Below, in pieces: positions 8,317 to 17,057 of a stretch of DNA of 64,000 nucleotides. This stretch comes from Flavicella marina (GTDB lineage Bacteria; Bacteroidota; Bacteroidia; Flavobacteriales; Flavobacteriaceae): the NCBI RefSeq assembly GCF_009193215.1, contig NZ_VYVA01000001.1:372001-436000 (forward strand). The letters are read 5' to 3'. The notes beneath the pieces were generated by a model. It made no database searches and was not told the origin of the DNA. It saw only the letters and a program-made list of their open reading frames with translations. The stretch's first letter is position 1, and each line of letters opens with the position of its first letter. The position numbers and the translations under genes were made by a program.

Positions 8317-9150
8317 TTATACTCGTAAAGAATTTAATTCTTTTAGTAATAAATTTATTTCTTTCTCTACTTCATCTATGGATTTTACTGAATCGTCAAG
8401 TACAACCAATCGATTTGTCTCATGAAGTAACTTCGATGAATCGCCTTGTTCTTTGGCAATCATCGCCTTTAACCAAACTGCTGATAATTGATATTCCGTA
8501 TTCTCAGACAATTCCGCCACATTTGCCAAAGCTTCTGCTCTTTTATGCTCTTTCTTCATCAAAGCTTCAAGTGCTTCAATATTTTCTTTTCCAAATGCCT
8601 TAACCCATTGCTCTTTTTCCGAAGTTTGTTTTTCTTGCTGACGAGTTCTTTCATCTAAATCTTTCAACATTTCTGTTTGAACAGCTATAGATTTTTGATT
8701 GTTTTCCATGCTATTCGTATCCCCTATATAGGAAGTTAGCAAACCAGCTGAAGTTAATTGTCTATCTCCAGAAAGAACTCCGATTAATGTAATCAAACCA
8801 CCAGCAGCTCTAGTTGTTTCAATTCCTAAACGCTTAGACTGGAGTTGCTCTAACTTTAAAGCATATAAATTTTCATCCCCGGTAAATTTAACGCTTACAT
8901 GCTTGTATTTTTCTTTGCCAATTTTTTTCATTGCGCGTTCGTACGCTTCAAAATTTGCAGTGGCAACTTCAGTGATTTCCCTATATACTATTTTTTCTCC
9001 AGTATTTAATCGAATATCTCTAGAACCAAATGTCCCATACTTATAAGTGACTTCAATTTTAGTTTTGTCGTTTTTAGTGATTTGTACGTCCTGTGCGTTT
9101 AATGATAAACCTAATAATAGTGCTAACATTATTGTGAATCTTGCTTTCAT
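8317..9150 (-). CDS. Secreted protein of unknown function with coiled-coil C-terminus
   Basis: A 277-residue protein with a signal peptide (cut after SLNA). The N-terminal part (about 20-110) is beta-rich, with KTKIEVTYKYGTFGSRDIRL and TGEKIVYREITEV. A glycine-rich hydrophobic stretch (RAAGGLITLIGVLSG) follows at about 115-135. Residues 150-277 are strongly charged and helical. No family is recognised. It stands alone between the PAP2 gene and the broken carbonic anhydrase on the same strand, with about 70-85 bp on each side. Confidence 0.6.
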   Translation of the reverse strand: MKARFTIMLALLLGLSLNAQDVQITKNDKTKIEVTYKYGTFGSRDIRLNTGEKIVYREITEVATANFEAYERAMKKIGKEKYKHVSVKFTGDENLYALKLEQLQSKRLGIETTRAAGGLITLIGVLSGDRQLTSAGLLTSYIGDTNSMENNQKSIAVQTEMLKDLDERTRQQEKQTSEKEQWVKAFGKENIEALEALMKKEHKRAEALANVAELSENTEYQLSAVWLKAMIAKEQGDSSKLLHETNRLVVLDDSVKSIDEVEKEINLLLKELNSLRV

Positions 9151-9221
9151 AATATAAAATTTTAATTAGTGACTTCTATTAACAAAAGCGTACAAATTGA
9201 TAAAAAACCCTAGAATTATTT

Positions 9222-9998
9222 TTAATAAGCATGGACAACACGATTATTTATCGGTTGTGTATCTCTATAATTATTAATTGGCATGTTTTCTTTAATTAGT
9301 TTTATTGTACGTGAAGACAAAACCAATCTATTTTTAAAAAGAATCCAATTTACATTTTCCGAACAAGGAGGTGTCGTTAACGAACCTTCATAAGCATAAT
9401 AAGAATCGATTCCTGGATTCACTTTTTTCAAGTTCACTTTTTTATCTGTTACCATTGATTCTCCAGGTTTTAAATGAACATAGGCATCAAAAAAGTTAAA
9501 CGTATCCTCTTCCCTTCCTTCTCTCCCTAAGACACTCAAAACAGTATAATTTCCATTAGAACTTGCATGTACAAAATGAATTTCAATAGGAAAACGAACT
9601 CCATTAACTGTATGTTCTGACGGTGAATGAAAATGAATTTGCTTTAAGTGAAAAACCTCATTTTTATACAACAAAGAATCTCCTTTTTCGAAATCAAACT
9701 CAATACTATGGCCATTATTGATCACTTTTTTAAGTTCGATATTCTTTTTATACATGAATTCGAGCTGCGTTTTTGATTTCGCGCCTTCAATAACATCATC
9801 GGTTAATATATTGATTGGAGATTGTCTTTCACCTCCACAATCAGAGTTTTTTTCAATCTCTAACCAATGTTCCGGAGATGTTTCTCCTTCGTAACTCCAG
9901 TGTTATTCTTTATGTTTTGATACCTGTTTTTGCTTTTTTTTATTCCCACAGCCTATCATAAAAACCATCGACAAAACAATAATAAAGGTATTTTTCAT
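9222..9998 (-). pseudogene. Alpha-carbonic anhydrase lipoprotein broken by one in-frame TAA
   Basis: Reading from ATG 9998, the frame encodes a lipoprotein signal (MKNTFIIVLSMVFMIGCGNK) and runs to codon 31. It meets TAA at codon 32 (9905-9903) and continues in the same frame as a complete alpha-carbonic anhydrase to 9222. The part after the stop begins HWSYEGETSPEHW, the usual family start, then QSPINI, the zinc ligands H122 and H124 (QIHFH) and H141 (EIHFVH), and LTTPPCSENVNW near the end. Without the stop the protein would be 258 residues, a normal length. The intact part alone (from Met at 9755) lacks the export signal and the first strand. The family catalyses CO2/bicarbonate interconversion in the periplasm. 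This is a recent nonsense mutation or a base-call error. Confidence 0.85.
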
Positions 9999-10137
9999 AA
10001 ATTGATATTATTTAATAATTCAGTCATACTAAAATACCTGAAAAAAAATTAATTTATTTTTAGGGTTTTTCATCCTACTTTACACTATTATAAATGAAGG
10101 CACCCAACAAACCTTTCTAACTATAAAATTATATATC

Positions 10138-10896
10138 ATGAAAAAAGCTATTTACCTAACAATTATGTTAATCGCGAGTATCTCTTTTGCTCAAACCAAT
10201 GAAAAACCAGAAGCAGATATTGACGCATCCAAACCCACAAACTTCTATTCACAATTAGACAACACTTTTGAGGTAGCTGCTTCAGAAACTCAAAATGTGA
10301 TGGGCTATAGAGGTAAATTTATGTTCGCTCCTTCAGAGGCACATTTAGTGCTAGCCGAAGTGCCTATCTTATACAACGACAGAACAAAAAAAGTCGGACT
10401 CGGAGATATTAGAGCCCGATATTTTTATCTACCTTATAAGAACTATGACAAATTTGTGGGTGCATTTGGACCTTCTGTAGATGTTTTTGCTCCTACTGGT
10501 AGTTTTAAAGACGGATTAGGATCTGGAAGATTCATTGTATCTCCTGGACTTACCGTAGGGTTAATGGCTTCTGAAACCATTCAATTTTTCCCAATTTTGT
10601 CTTACCAATATTCGAGTAAACCTACTTACGACAACCCAACTCCTGATGCAGACATCGCTTTGCATGGAATGTCTTTTCAAGTAATCACACCAATCGTATT
10701 TTCTGAAAAATTCTTTACACAGATTACACCAATCTATAAAATGAACGACATCAATAATGAAAGAAACGATCGCTTTGAACAAGAAATATTTGCAGCATAT
10801 TCACTTACCCCTAAACTACAATTGACTGGTTATTACAACGGAAAATTTCAAGACAAAACGCACACAGTAAGTGTTGGATTGACAATGTTCTTATAA
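10138..10896 (+). CDS. Outer-membrane beta-barrel protein, transporter-like
   Basis: A 252-residue protein with signal peptide (MKKAIYLTIMLIASISFAQ) and a run of amphipathic strands ending LTGYYNGKFQDKTHTVSVGLTMFL, a typical closing strand with a C-terminal aromatic/Leu. Segments such as VGLGDIRARYFYLPYK and VFAPTGSFKDGLGSGRF resemble the loosely defined barrels annotated as MetA-pathway or transporter proteins. The ligand is unknown. A strong terminator follows, and the gene appears to be a single transcription unit. Confidence 0.6.
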   Translation: MKKAIYLTIMLIASISFAQTNEKPEADIDASKPTNFYSQLDNTFEVAASETQNVMGYRGKFMFAPSEAHLVLAEVPILYNDRTKKVGLGDIRARYFYLPYKNYDKFVGAFGPSVDVFAPTGSFKDGLGSGRFIVSPGLTVGLMASETIQFFPILSYQYSSKPTYDNPTPDADIALHGMSFQVITPIVFSEKFFTQITPIYKMNDINNERNDRFEQEIFAAYSLTPKLQLTGYYNGKFQDKTHTVSVGLTMFL

Positions 10897-10913
10897 ATAC
10901 ATCAGAAAAAAAT

Positions 10914-10952
10914 AGAATAACTCATTTGTGAAGTCAAATGAGTTATTCTTAT
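10914..10952 (+). terminator. Rho-independent terminator
   Basis: A perfect 15-bp stem (10914-10928 with 10935-10949) and a 6-base loop lie 17 bp after the stop of the barrel gene. A T-rich tail follows. Confidence 0.75.
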
Positions 10953-10989
10953 TTAAAACAAGTATTTTTACATCTTAAGAATTACTCTC

Positions 10990-11901
10990 ATGGATATTCA
11001 GAAAACAGAAAATAAAACATTATGGGTTACCGTTGTAGCTAATATAATTTTCGCTTTGGCCGGATGGATAACCTATAAATTTACAGGTTCACAAGCGATG
11101 TTACTTGATGGTAACTTTTCTTTCGCGTTGGGTTTTGCCACCTTAATTGCAATTTTTATTTCTAAAAACAAACATAAAAAAACCGCAACTTTTCCGTTTG
11201 GTCAATATGTGTACGAAGCGGCTTTTGTTTTATCTAAAGGATTGCTAATTTTAGGAATTATTGTAATGGCTTTTTCTCAAAACCTAATGAAAGTAATCAA
11301 TTATTTTCAAGGGCACAGAGCAACACCTATTGTGATGATTCCAATCTACTATTATGTAATATTCATTCTAATCACGACTTTTTCATTGCTCTACTATTTC
11401 AAAACACAGAACAAAAAAATAAATAACAGAAGTAGTCTTTTATTGGTAGAAGCTGAAAGTGCAAGAATCGATGGACTATTAACAATTGTTACAGGTTTTG
11501 TGTTTTTCTTAATCTCTTTTATTTCAAAAGACTCTTCTATAAATTTTCTAATTTATATTGGCGATTCATTGATCGTCCTTACAATGTGTCTATTTATGAT
11601 TAGCAGCCCTATTGGAATTATTAAAAATTCTTTTATCGAGCTTAGTGGTGGTTCCATTCAAAACAAGGAAGAAAAAACTCAAATTGAAACTTGTATAACG
11701 AACCATATTCCTGAAAAAACTGACTACGAAACCTTTATTTCTAAAGTAGGATCAGGGTACTTAGTGGTCATTTATCTTAACCCTACAACCATAAATTTAA
11801 ATATTGAAGCAATTAAACAATTACACAAAAACATGCTTAAAGAACTAACTACAACATTCAAATCTATCAAAATAGAAATTGGTCTCAAACTAGAGAATTA
11901 A
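10990..11901 (+). CDS. Cation diffusion facilitator (CDF) family transporter
   Basis: A 303-residue protein with six predicted membrane helices in about residues 10-210 and a soluble C-terminal domain. LLDGNFSFALG in helix 2 and ESARIDGLLT in helix 5 occupy the positions of the CDF metal-site motifs. The second-position residues differ from the Zn-type H/D set, so the metal specificity is open. CDF proteins export divalent metals (Zn, Fe, Mn, Co) by proton antiport. The last 12 bp overlap the convergent PP2C gene. Confidence 0.82.
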   Translation: MDIQKTENKTLWVTVVANIIFALAGWITYKFTGSQAMLLDGNFSFALGFATLIAIFISKNKHKKTATFPFGQYVYEAAFVLSKGLLILGIIVMAFSQNLMKVINYFQGHRATPIVMIPIYYYVIFILITTFSLLYYFKTQNKKINNRSSLLLVEAESARIDGLLTIVTGFVFFLISFISKDSSINFLIYIGDSLIVLTMCLFMISSPIGIIKNSFIELSGGSIQNKEEKTQIETCITNHIPEKTDYETFISKVGSGYLVVIYLNPTTINLNIEAIKQLHKNMLKELTTTFKSIKIEIGLKLEN

Positions 11902-12615
11902 TCGAATAATCGCAATATCATCCAAAGCTACAAATCCTTTTTGAGTTAGTTTTGCAAACTGATTTTCGTAATAGTCTTTTAAGTCTTTTCTCGGCTTTTC
12001 TTTTAAAAATAAATCCACCACAGCTAACTTTGATTTCGCATGTACTAGTTTACTCAATCCGTCTGTTGCAATTGCCACATCTGTAACCTCAGTAAACAGT
12101 TTTGATTCTATATCGTTCTTATAAACTTCTTCAAATTTTTCTGTCAAATGATAGCCTAAAAAATTGGGTACGTTATTTTGATCTATTTCCGTAATTTTTC
12201 CATTTACAGAAAAAATACCATCACCACTTATGTGAATTGAAGCTTGTTTCTTTTCTTTATGATATACTAATAAAACCAGCGTAGATAATAATTCTTCCAT
12301 CTGTAAAAAAAATAATTTTTTAGCTTTTCTCACATCTTCAAACAACTGACTTAAAATATATTCTCCGATTTCATTTACCGCCATCTTTTCAAGATCAAAT
12401 TCTTCTAGAATCTCTTTCATTTGAGGCAATACTCTACATGTTTTAAACAAAGACTTTGCAAATAAACTTGAAGTAAAATGGCTCTCTTTGGCAGTTGAAC
12501 AACCATCCATTACAGCGCAGACGATTATATCATCATTTAATTGTTGACTAAATAAAAAATCTTCATTAAAATTTGTGTGATGCACACCACGCTTCAAAAG
12601 AGATAATAACTCCAT
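11890..12615 (-). CDS. PP2C-type Ser/Thr protein phosphatase
   Basis: A 241-residue protein with the aspartate motifs of PP2C/PPM enzymes: VMDGCST near residue 36, ISGDGIF in the middle, ATDGLS at about 184, and DDIAII at the C-terminus. These hold the Mn/Mg pair. It lies 63 bp downstream of the ECF sigma factor on the same strand and is probably co-transcribed. The divergent side carries a receptor Ser/Thr kinase, so it may reverse that kinase's phosphorylations, possibly on the sigma factor. The role in the module is inference. Confidence 0.82.
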   Translation of the reverse strand: MELLSLLKRGVHHTNFNEDFLFSQQLNDDIIVCAVMDGCSTAKESHFTSSLFAKSLFKTCRVLPQMKEILEEFDLEKMAVNEIGEYILSQLFEDVRKAKKLFFLQMEELLSTLVLLVYHKEKKQASIHISGDGIFSVNGKITEIDQNNVPNFLGYHLTEKFEEVYKNDIESKLFTEVTDVAIATDGLSKLVHAKSKLAVVDLFLKEKPRKDLKDYYENQFAKLTQKGFVALDDIAIIRLIL

Positions 12616-12678
12616 TCTATTTTTTTGTATTGGGTTCTACTTAAAACAGCGTAAAAAAACTAGCAAAACCCTAGTGGA

Positions 12679-13236
12679 TTAAATATCACTTTGCATGAAC
12701 TTTTTTAACCAGGCTTTTGCTACTTTCCAATCGACTTCTATCGTTTTAATTGACACTCCCAATTCATCCGCAATTTCTTGCATTTTCATTCCTCCAAAAA
12801 ACTTTAGCTCTACCACCTTCGCTTGTCTTTCGTGTACATTTTCTAAATGCTCAAGTGCTTCGTCAATTGCCAATACATTTCCTTCTTTTTCAGGTGTAAA
12901 CGCAATGCCTTCTTCTAAGTCAATTCTCTGTGCACCTGATCCTCTTTTATTCGCATTTTTTTTTCGAGCATGGTCCACCAAAATTCTACGAATGGCCTGA
13001 GCTCCTACTGCAAAAAAATGAGAGCGCCCTTTCCAGTCAATATGATCTTGATCTACCAAACTCATATAAGCCTCATTCACAAGCAATGTAGGTTGTAAGG
13101 TATGTCCTTTTTTTTCTCGAGCATATAATTTTTCTGCTATCAAATGAAGGTTATCATACACCAATGGATACAACCGAGCATCTCTATTTTCGAAAGAACT
13201 ATCGTTTAATATTTTAGTTACATTATTTTTATCCAT
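12679..13236 (-). CDS. ECF sigma factor, TIGR02999 (kinase-associated) type
   Basis: A 185-residue sigma factor. Residues about 20-95 are sigma-2 (LLVNEAYMSLVD, HFFAVGAQAIRRILVDHARK), and about 125-182 are sigma-4 (VVELKFFGGMKMQEIADELG, SIKTIEVDWKVAKAWL). The pattern is that of TIGR02999. The acidic 'DAEDL' segment usual in ECF sigma-2 is replaced here by HTLQPTLL with T46 and T50. In the related ECF43 group of Proteobacteria, threonine phosphorylation by a partner kinase stands in for those acidic residues. A receptor kinase gene lies 0.9 kb away and a PP2C gene lies directly downstream. No anti-sigma factor is seen, which also fits phospho-control. Confidence 0.88.
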   Translation of the reverse strand: MDKNNVTKILNDSSFENRDARLYPLVYDNLHLIAEKLYAREKKGHTLQPTLLVNEAYMSLVDQDHIDWKGRSHFFAVGAQAIRRILVDHARKKNANKRGSGAQRIDLEEGIAFTPEKEGNVLAIDEALEHLENVHERQAKVVELKFFGGMKMQEIADELGVSIKTIEVDWKVAKAWLKKFMQSDI

Positions 13237-13289
13237 ATTTTAGTAAAAGCTATTAATTTAACTCTATGCAATTTATTAAATAATTTTTT

Positions 13290-14051
13290 ATGATTTACCT
13301 GTTAATTACTTTGTTAATCAGCATCTTTAGCTCAGACGACAATGATTTCTTTTCGATTCCTAATGTGAACAAACAAATAAAAGAACATATCGCTGAAGAT
13401 CAGAGAAAAGACAGCATTTTGATCTACATGAAACAAGGGAAAGGGTTCATGAAGGACTATCAAAAAAGTCACAAAAAAAACCTGAAACGATTAAAAAAAT
13501 CACTAAACCAAGAGACCATCTCTTCAAGTGAAGTAAAAGCACTTTTCAAGAAAGATACTGATGAATTGCAACAAATGCAAGATTCGCTCATTCACTACAG
13601 GTTAAAGATTCAAATACTGATAAATGAAAATGAATGGAAAGAAATCTTAAAACCTATTACCCATCCTTCTGACAAGTACGTCAAGAAAAAGAAGAAAAAA
13701 CAGCTCAGAGAAAAAGAAAAAATAGAAGAACTACTCGCAGAAACAAAAGAAATGATTTCAAAAATCATGGATGACGGAGACAAAAAACAAGAAGTACTGA
13801 TTGCTTTTGACGAGTTTACTAATGAAATCGATGACTTGATTGAATACGATCACAATTATTCATATTCAAAAAACGAAACACTTAAAAACAGAAAAGCTAC
13901 CAAGCATAACTTAGAAGATGTTTATGCTGTTAAAAACAAAATACGAAGTGAAATTCACCAATCTTTCCACTCATTTTTTGGCATTGCCAAAAAAAACACA
14001 ACAGAAGATGAATGGAAAGACCTTAGGAAAGAATTAAAGAATTTGTTCTGA
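13290..14051 (+). CDS. Charged coiled-coil protein of unknown function
   Basis: A 253-residue protein with a short hydrophobic N-terminus (MIYLLITLLISIFSS), a signal or anchor, then almost entirely helical, Lys/Glu-rich sequence with a lysine run around residue 131. It is divergent from the sigma factor (53 bp between starts) and is followed after 62 bp by the kinase on the same strand. No family is recognised. Its place between sigma factor and kinase suggests a membrane-side partner or a target of the module, but nothing in the sequence shows this directly. Confidence 0.6.
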   Translation: MIYLLITLLISIFSSDDNDFFSIPNVNKQIKEHIAEDQRKDSILIYMKQGKGFMKDYQKSHKKNLKRLKKSLNQETISSSEVKALFKKDTDELQQMQDSLIHYRLKIQILINENEWKEILKPITHPSDKYVKKKKKKQLREKEKIEELLAETKEMISKIMDDGDKKQEVLIAFDEFTNEIDDLIEYDHNYSYSKNETLKNRKATKHNLEDVYAVKNKIRSEIHQSFHSFFGIAKKNTTEDEWKDLRKELKNLF

Positions 14052-14113
14052 TAATTAGAGTACTTACCATAAGATTTTTTTAAATTTTGATTTAACCTCA
14101 ACACCAGCAATAC

Positions 14114-16456
14114 ATGCAAGACGAATTACACGAAAAAGCTACGGAAATTATTGGAAAAATTCTTGAGTTATCTCCAGAAGAAGCTAATAGTTTTATAGAA
14201 AAATCGTGCAAAGGCGATACCCAATTAAAAAAAACTGTTTTAGAATTATACCAAAGCATTCAAGAAGATGAGCTAACCTCTCCGAAAAAGAACGAAAAAG
14301 AAGAAGTAGTTGCTACTAAAGGCTTTTCAAAATCTAGAATTGGGGTGCATCAAAAAACGACAACACAAACCGTTTTTAGCAATATCTCGAACCTAGTATT
14401 CGGACATAAAATTGGTCGTCTTGCTACTTTAATCGTCTTTTTATTGATCGTATTCATGGGCGCTTTTTCTATTCGACATCAATACAGAAGTCGTTTGATG
14501 GAAATTGAAAGAGAAGAACAACAAGCGATTTTAAACATTCATGCAAAGTCTCTCGAACAATGGATTGAAATCAACAAAGAACTCATCCATGTAATTTCTT
14601 TAGACTCGTCTTTAATTGATATCACGGATCGTCTCGACAAAAAAGTTATAGAAGACCCTAGTTACGAAAGTATTAAAGAACCTAAATTTTCTGAGAATAC
14701 CTATGCAGTTGTTGATAAGATCAGAAAAAAATACGGTTTAGAATCATTAAGTATTTTAAATAAGCGTGACCCAAGGTTTATGTCTATCACTGGAGAAGGC
14801 CTCAAAGGATTCAGCTCTGTTGCTCCCGATGTACATCTTGGAAACAAAGGATACGATTATTTCACGAGTTTTCAAGAAAAAAAAGATTTCCTTTTTATTC
14901 CACCCACCCACGACTCTGAACGTTTCAAGAGAATGCCATCTGAGCTAAAAGCATCCACCTTATGCACCTTTGTATACCCTGTTTGGAAAGAAGGAAAGTT
15001 TATCGGACTGATAGCATTTGACTCAAACGTAAATAAAGAATTTTCGTCGATTCTCAACCTTTCACAACACAACGAAACAGCCGAAACATACGCCTTTAAT
15101 ATAGAGGGTAGAATGATTTCTCGTAGTCGATTTGAAAAAGAAATACAGCAAACATTTTTATTAGAAAACGACACTACCAAAGAATCTAGTTTCAACATCG
15201 AACTATTAGATCCACAAGCAAATGTATTTGAGGTTGAACAACAAGTTGTGCCACAAATCGACCAATCTTTCACCAGAATTGTAGCACAAGCTATTTACCA
15301 CCTCAACAAAAAAGACGGTATTTATAAGGGAGCCATTTCTCAACCCTATAATGACTATAGAGGTATTAAAGTAATAGGTACTTGGCTTTGGTTTCCTCAA
15401 TATAACTTTGGATTGATCAATGAAATCGACGAAAGCGAAGCGCACTTGGCACTCCATTATTTTGATGGAGCATTTTATCTCTTTTTAGCATTTTTACTTG
15501 GACTAACGATTTTATTATACAAGAGCAACGTTCGTTTGGCATCTTTCGGAAAAAAAATGAAAGATTTTCAAAAACTAGGTCAATACCATTTAAAACAAAA
15601 ATTAGGAGAAGGTGGTTTCGGAGAAGTTTACAAGGCAGAACACACCTTTTTGAAAACTCCCGTTGCTATTAAACTCCTCAAAAAAGAATTTATCGGTACC
15701 GATATGCTCGATCGTTTTCAAAAAGAAGTGAAGGTTACAGCTTCTCTATCAAACCCAAACACCGTGAGAGTTTTTGACTATGGAACTTCAAAAGACGGGC
15801 AATTTTATTATGTAATGGAATACCTAAATGGTATTACCTTAGATAAAATAGTTGAACAAGCTTCAGAAATGCCCGTAGGAAGGGTCGTACATATTTTATT
15901 ACAGATAAGTTATTCTCTTGCAGAAGCACATAACAAAGGACTCGTTCATAGAGATGTAAAACCTATGAATATTATGATTTGCAACCAAGGTGGCTTGTAT
16001 GACACAATCAAACTATTAGATTTTGGTTTGGTAAAAAACATTGACACGTCTTTAACGCAACAAACACAAATCAATCGAATTGGAGGAACCCCCATGTTTA
16101 TGGCTCCTGAGAGATTAAGAGATCCGTACAATGCCAACCACAAAGTAGATATTTATGCGATAGGAGCGGTAGGGTTATACATGTTGAGTGGACAATTTTT
16201 ATTAGAACTCATATCTCAAAAAATGTTATCTGGACAAACCACACTACAAGGAAATATGAGACAGCAACTAATAGAACGAAGTGATGTTCCAGAAGACCTA
16301 AAAACGCTGCTAGAAACTTGTATCTCATTTTCTGTAGATAAACGTCCTGAAACCACTGAAGTTCTAATTGACACGCTTGAAAAACTAAAAGAAAAATTTC
16401 CTTGGTCGAGACAGCAAGCCAAAGATTGGTGGAAAAAATACGATGTGTATTCGTAA
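14114..16456 (+). CDS. Receptor-type Ser/Thr protein kinase with extracytoplasmic sensor
   Basis: A 780-residue protein. Residues 1-60 are a small helical domain (KATEIIGKILELSPEEANSF) common in kinases encoded near TIGR02999 sigma factors. A first membrane helix is at about 103-120, a large extracytoplasmic region (Cache-like in pattern) at about 125-450, and a second helix at about 452-470. The kinase domain runs from about 490 to 765 with a glycine loop LGEGGFGEVYK, VAIKLLKK, catalytic HRDVKPMNIM near 612-620, DFGLVK, and GTPMFMAPERL. All key residues are present, so it should be active. Likely substrates are the neighbouring sigma factor or the kinase itself, opposed by the PP2C protein. 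The sensor ligand is unknown. Confidence 0.88.
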   Translation: MQDELHEKATEIIGKILELSPEEANSFIEKSCKGDTQLKKTVLELYQSIQEDELTSPKKNEKEEVVATKGFSKSRIGVHQKTTTQTVFSNISNLVFGHKIGRLATLIVFLLIVFMGAFSIRHQYRSRLMEIEREEQQAILNIHAKSLEQWIEINKELIHVISLDSSLIDITDRLDKKVIEDPSYESIKEPKFSENTYAVVDKIRKKYGLESLSILNKRDPRFMSITGEGLKGFSSVAPDVHLGNKGYDYFTSFQEKKDFLFIPPTHDSERFKRMPSELKASTLCTFVYPVWKEGKFIGLIAFDSNVNKEFSSILNLSQHNETAETYAFNIEGRMISRSRFEKEIQQTFLLENDTTKESSFNIELLDPQANVFEVEQQVVPQIDQSFTRIVAQAIYHLNKKDGIYKGAISQPYNDYRGIKVIGTWLWFPQYNFGLINEIDESEAHLALHYFDGAFYLFLAFLLGLTILLYKSNVRLASFGKKMKDFQKLGQYHLKQKLGEGGFGEVYKAEHTFLKTPVAIKLLKKEFIGTDMLDRFQKEVKVTASLSNPNTVRVFDYGTSKDGQFYYVMEYLNGITLDKIVEQASEMPVGRVVHILLQISYSLAEAHNKGLVHRDVKPMNIMICNQGGLYDTIKLLDFGLVKNIDTSLTQQTQINRIGGTPMFMAPERLRDPYNANHKVDIYAIGAVGLYMLSGQFLLELISQKMLSGQTTLQGNMRQQLIERSDVPEDLKTLLETCISFSVDKRPETTEVLIDTLEKLKEKFPWSRQQAKDWWKKYDVYS

Positions 16457-16480
16457 ATAACTTTTAAAAATTCCAATAAA

Positions 16481-16525
16481 AAAACCTCTAAAAAGATGTA
16501 GTAGCTACATGTTTTTAGAGGTTTT
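16481..16525. terminator. Bidirectional terminator between kinase and tRNA-Arg
   Basis: A long hairpin: outer stem 16481-16494 with 16512-16525, extended by an inner ATGTAG/CTACAT stem. A/T runs on both sides let it stop transcripts from the kinase gene (+) and from tRNA-Arg (-). Confidence 0.75.
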
Positions 16526-16534
16526 ACAATTCTG

Positions 16535-16608
16535 TGACCGCGAAGGGATTCAAACCCCCAACCCTCAGAGCCGAAATCTGATGCGCTATTCAGTTGCGCC
16601 ACGCGGCC
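16535..16608 (-). tRNA. tRNA-Arg (anticodon TCG)
   Basis: A 74-nt cloverleaf. The acceptor GGCCGCG pairs with CGCGGTC and the discriminator is A. The anticodon stem TCAGA/TCTGA encloses the loop TTTCGGC, so the anticodon is TCG, reading CGA. The T arm is GGG-TTTGAAT-CCC. CCA is not encoded. Confidence 0.93.
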
Positions 16609-16630
16609 TATTTAGTAATCCTTGTGTTTC

Positions 16631-17038
16631 TTATTTAAATTCAAAACCACAATTTTTACATTTATTCACTGTTTTAAAATAGATCGGAAAAACCATAAAA
16701 AGCAATGACAAAAATATTGAAAAAACACCTTTTGACCCTCTCATAGATTTGAAACCATATATCAATTCTTCTGAGTCACATATTGGACATTTTACTACAT
16801 CATTATTTTCATCTAACAACTTCGATTCTTCTAATTTATGAATCACATCAAAAGACAAACGATAATCCTTTTCATGAACCTTGAGCTTAATACCACCCAC
16901 GGTTATATTGTACAACGGATTTAAACTCACCAAATTTTCATCAAACAAATAAGCTCTTAATCCTTCGCTTTCTAGTTTGGTTTTATATAGATGAGCTTCG
17001 AATGAATTGTCGAATGTTTTTAGTGTCTTTAATGTCAA
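16631..17038 (-). CDS. DUF2007 protein with zinc-ribbon cysteines and a membrane helix
   Basis: A 135-residue protein. Residues 1-75 match DUF2007 ('putative signal transducing protein': TFDNSFEAHLYKTKLESEGL). A CPICD pair at about 84 and a CKNCGFEF pair near the C-terminus could hold a zinc ion, with a hydrophobic helix between them (FSIFLSLLFMVFPIYF). The split of the ribbon by a membrane-like helix is a little unusual. The biological role of this family is not established. It is 22 bp from tRNA-Arg on the same strand and 19 bp downstream of yqeY. Confidence 0.75.
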   Translation of the reverse strand: MTLKTLKTFDNSFEAHLYKTKLESEGLRAYLFDENLVSLNPLYNITVGGIKLKVHEKDYRLSFDVIHKLEESKLLDENNDVVKCPICDSEELIYGFKSMRGSKGVFSIFLSLLFMVFPIYFKTVNKCKNCGFEFK

Positions 17039-17057
17039 ATCTTGATCTAAAACAAAA

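Noticed and set aside
16216-16602. Minus-strand open frame of 128 codons running over tRNA-Arg, the terminator and the kinase 3' end
   Set aside because: It starts inside the tRNA and reads antisense through the kinase domain; the kinase motifs are decisive.
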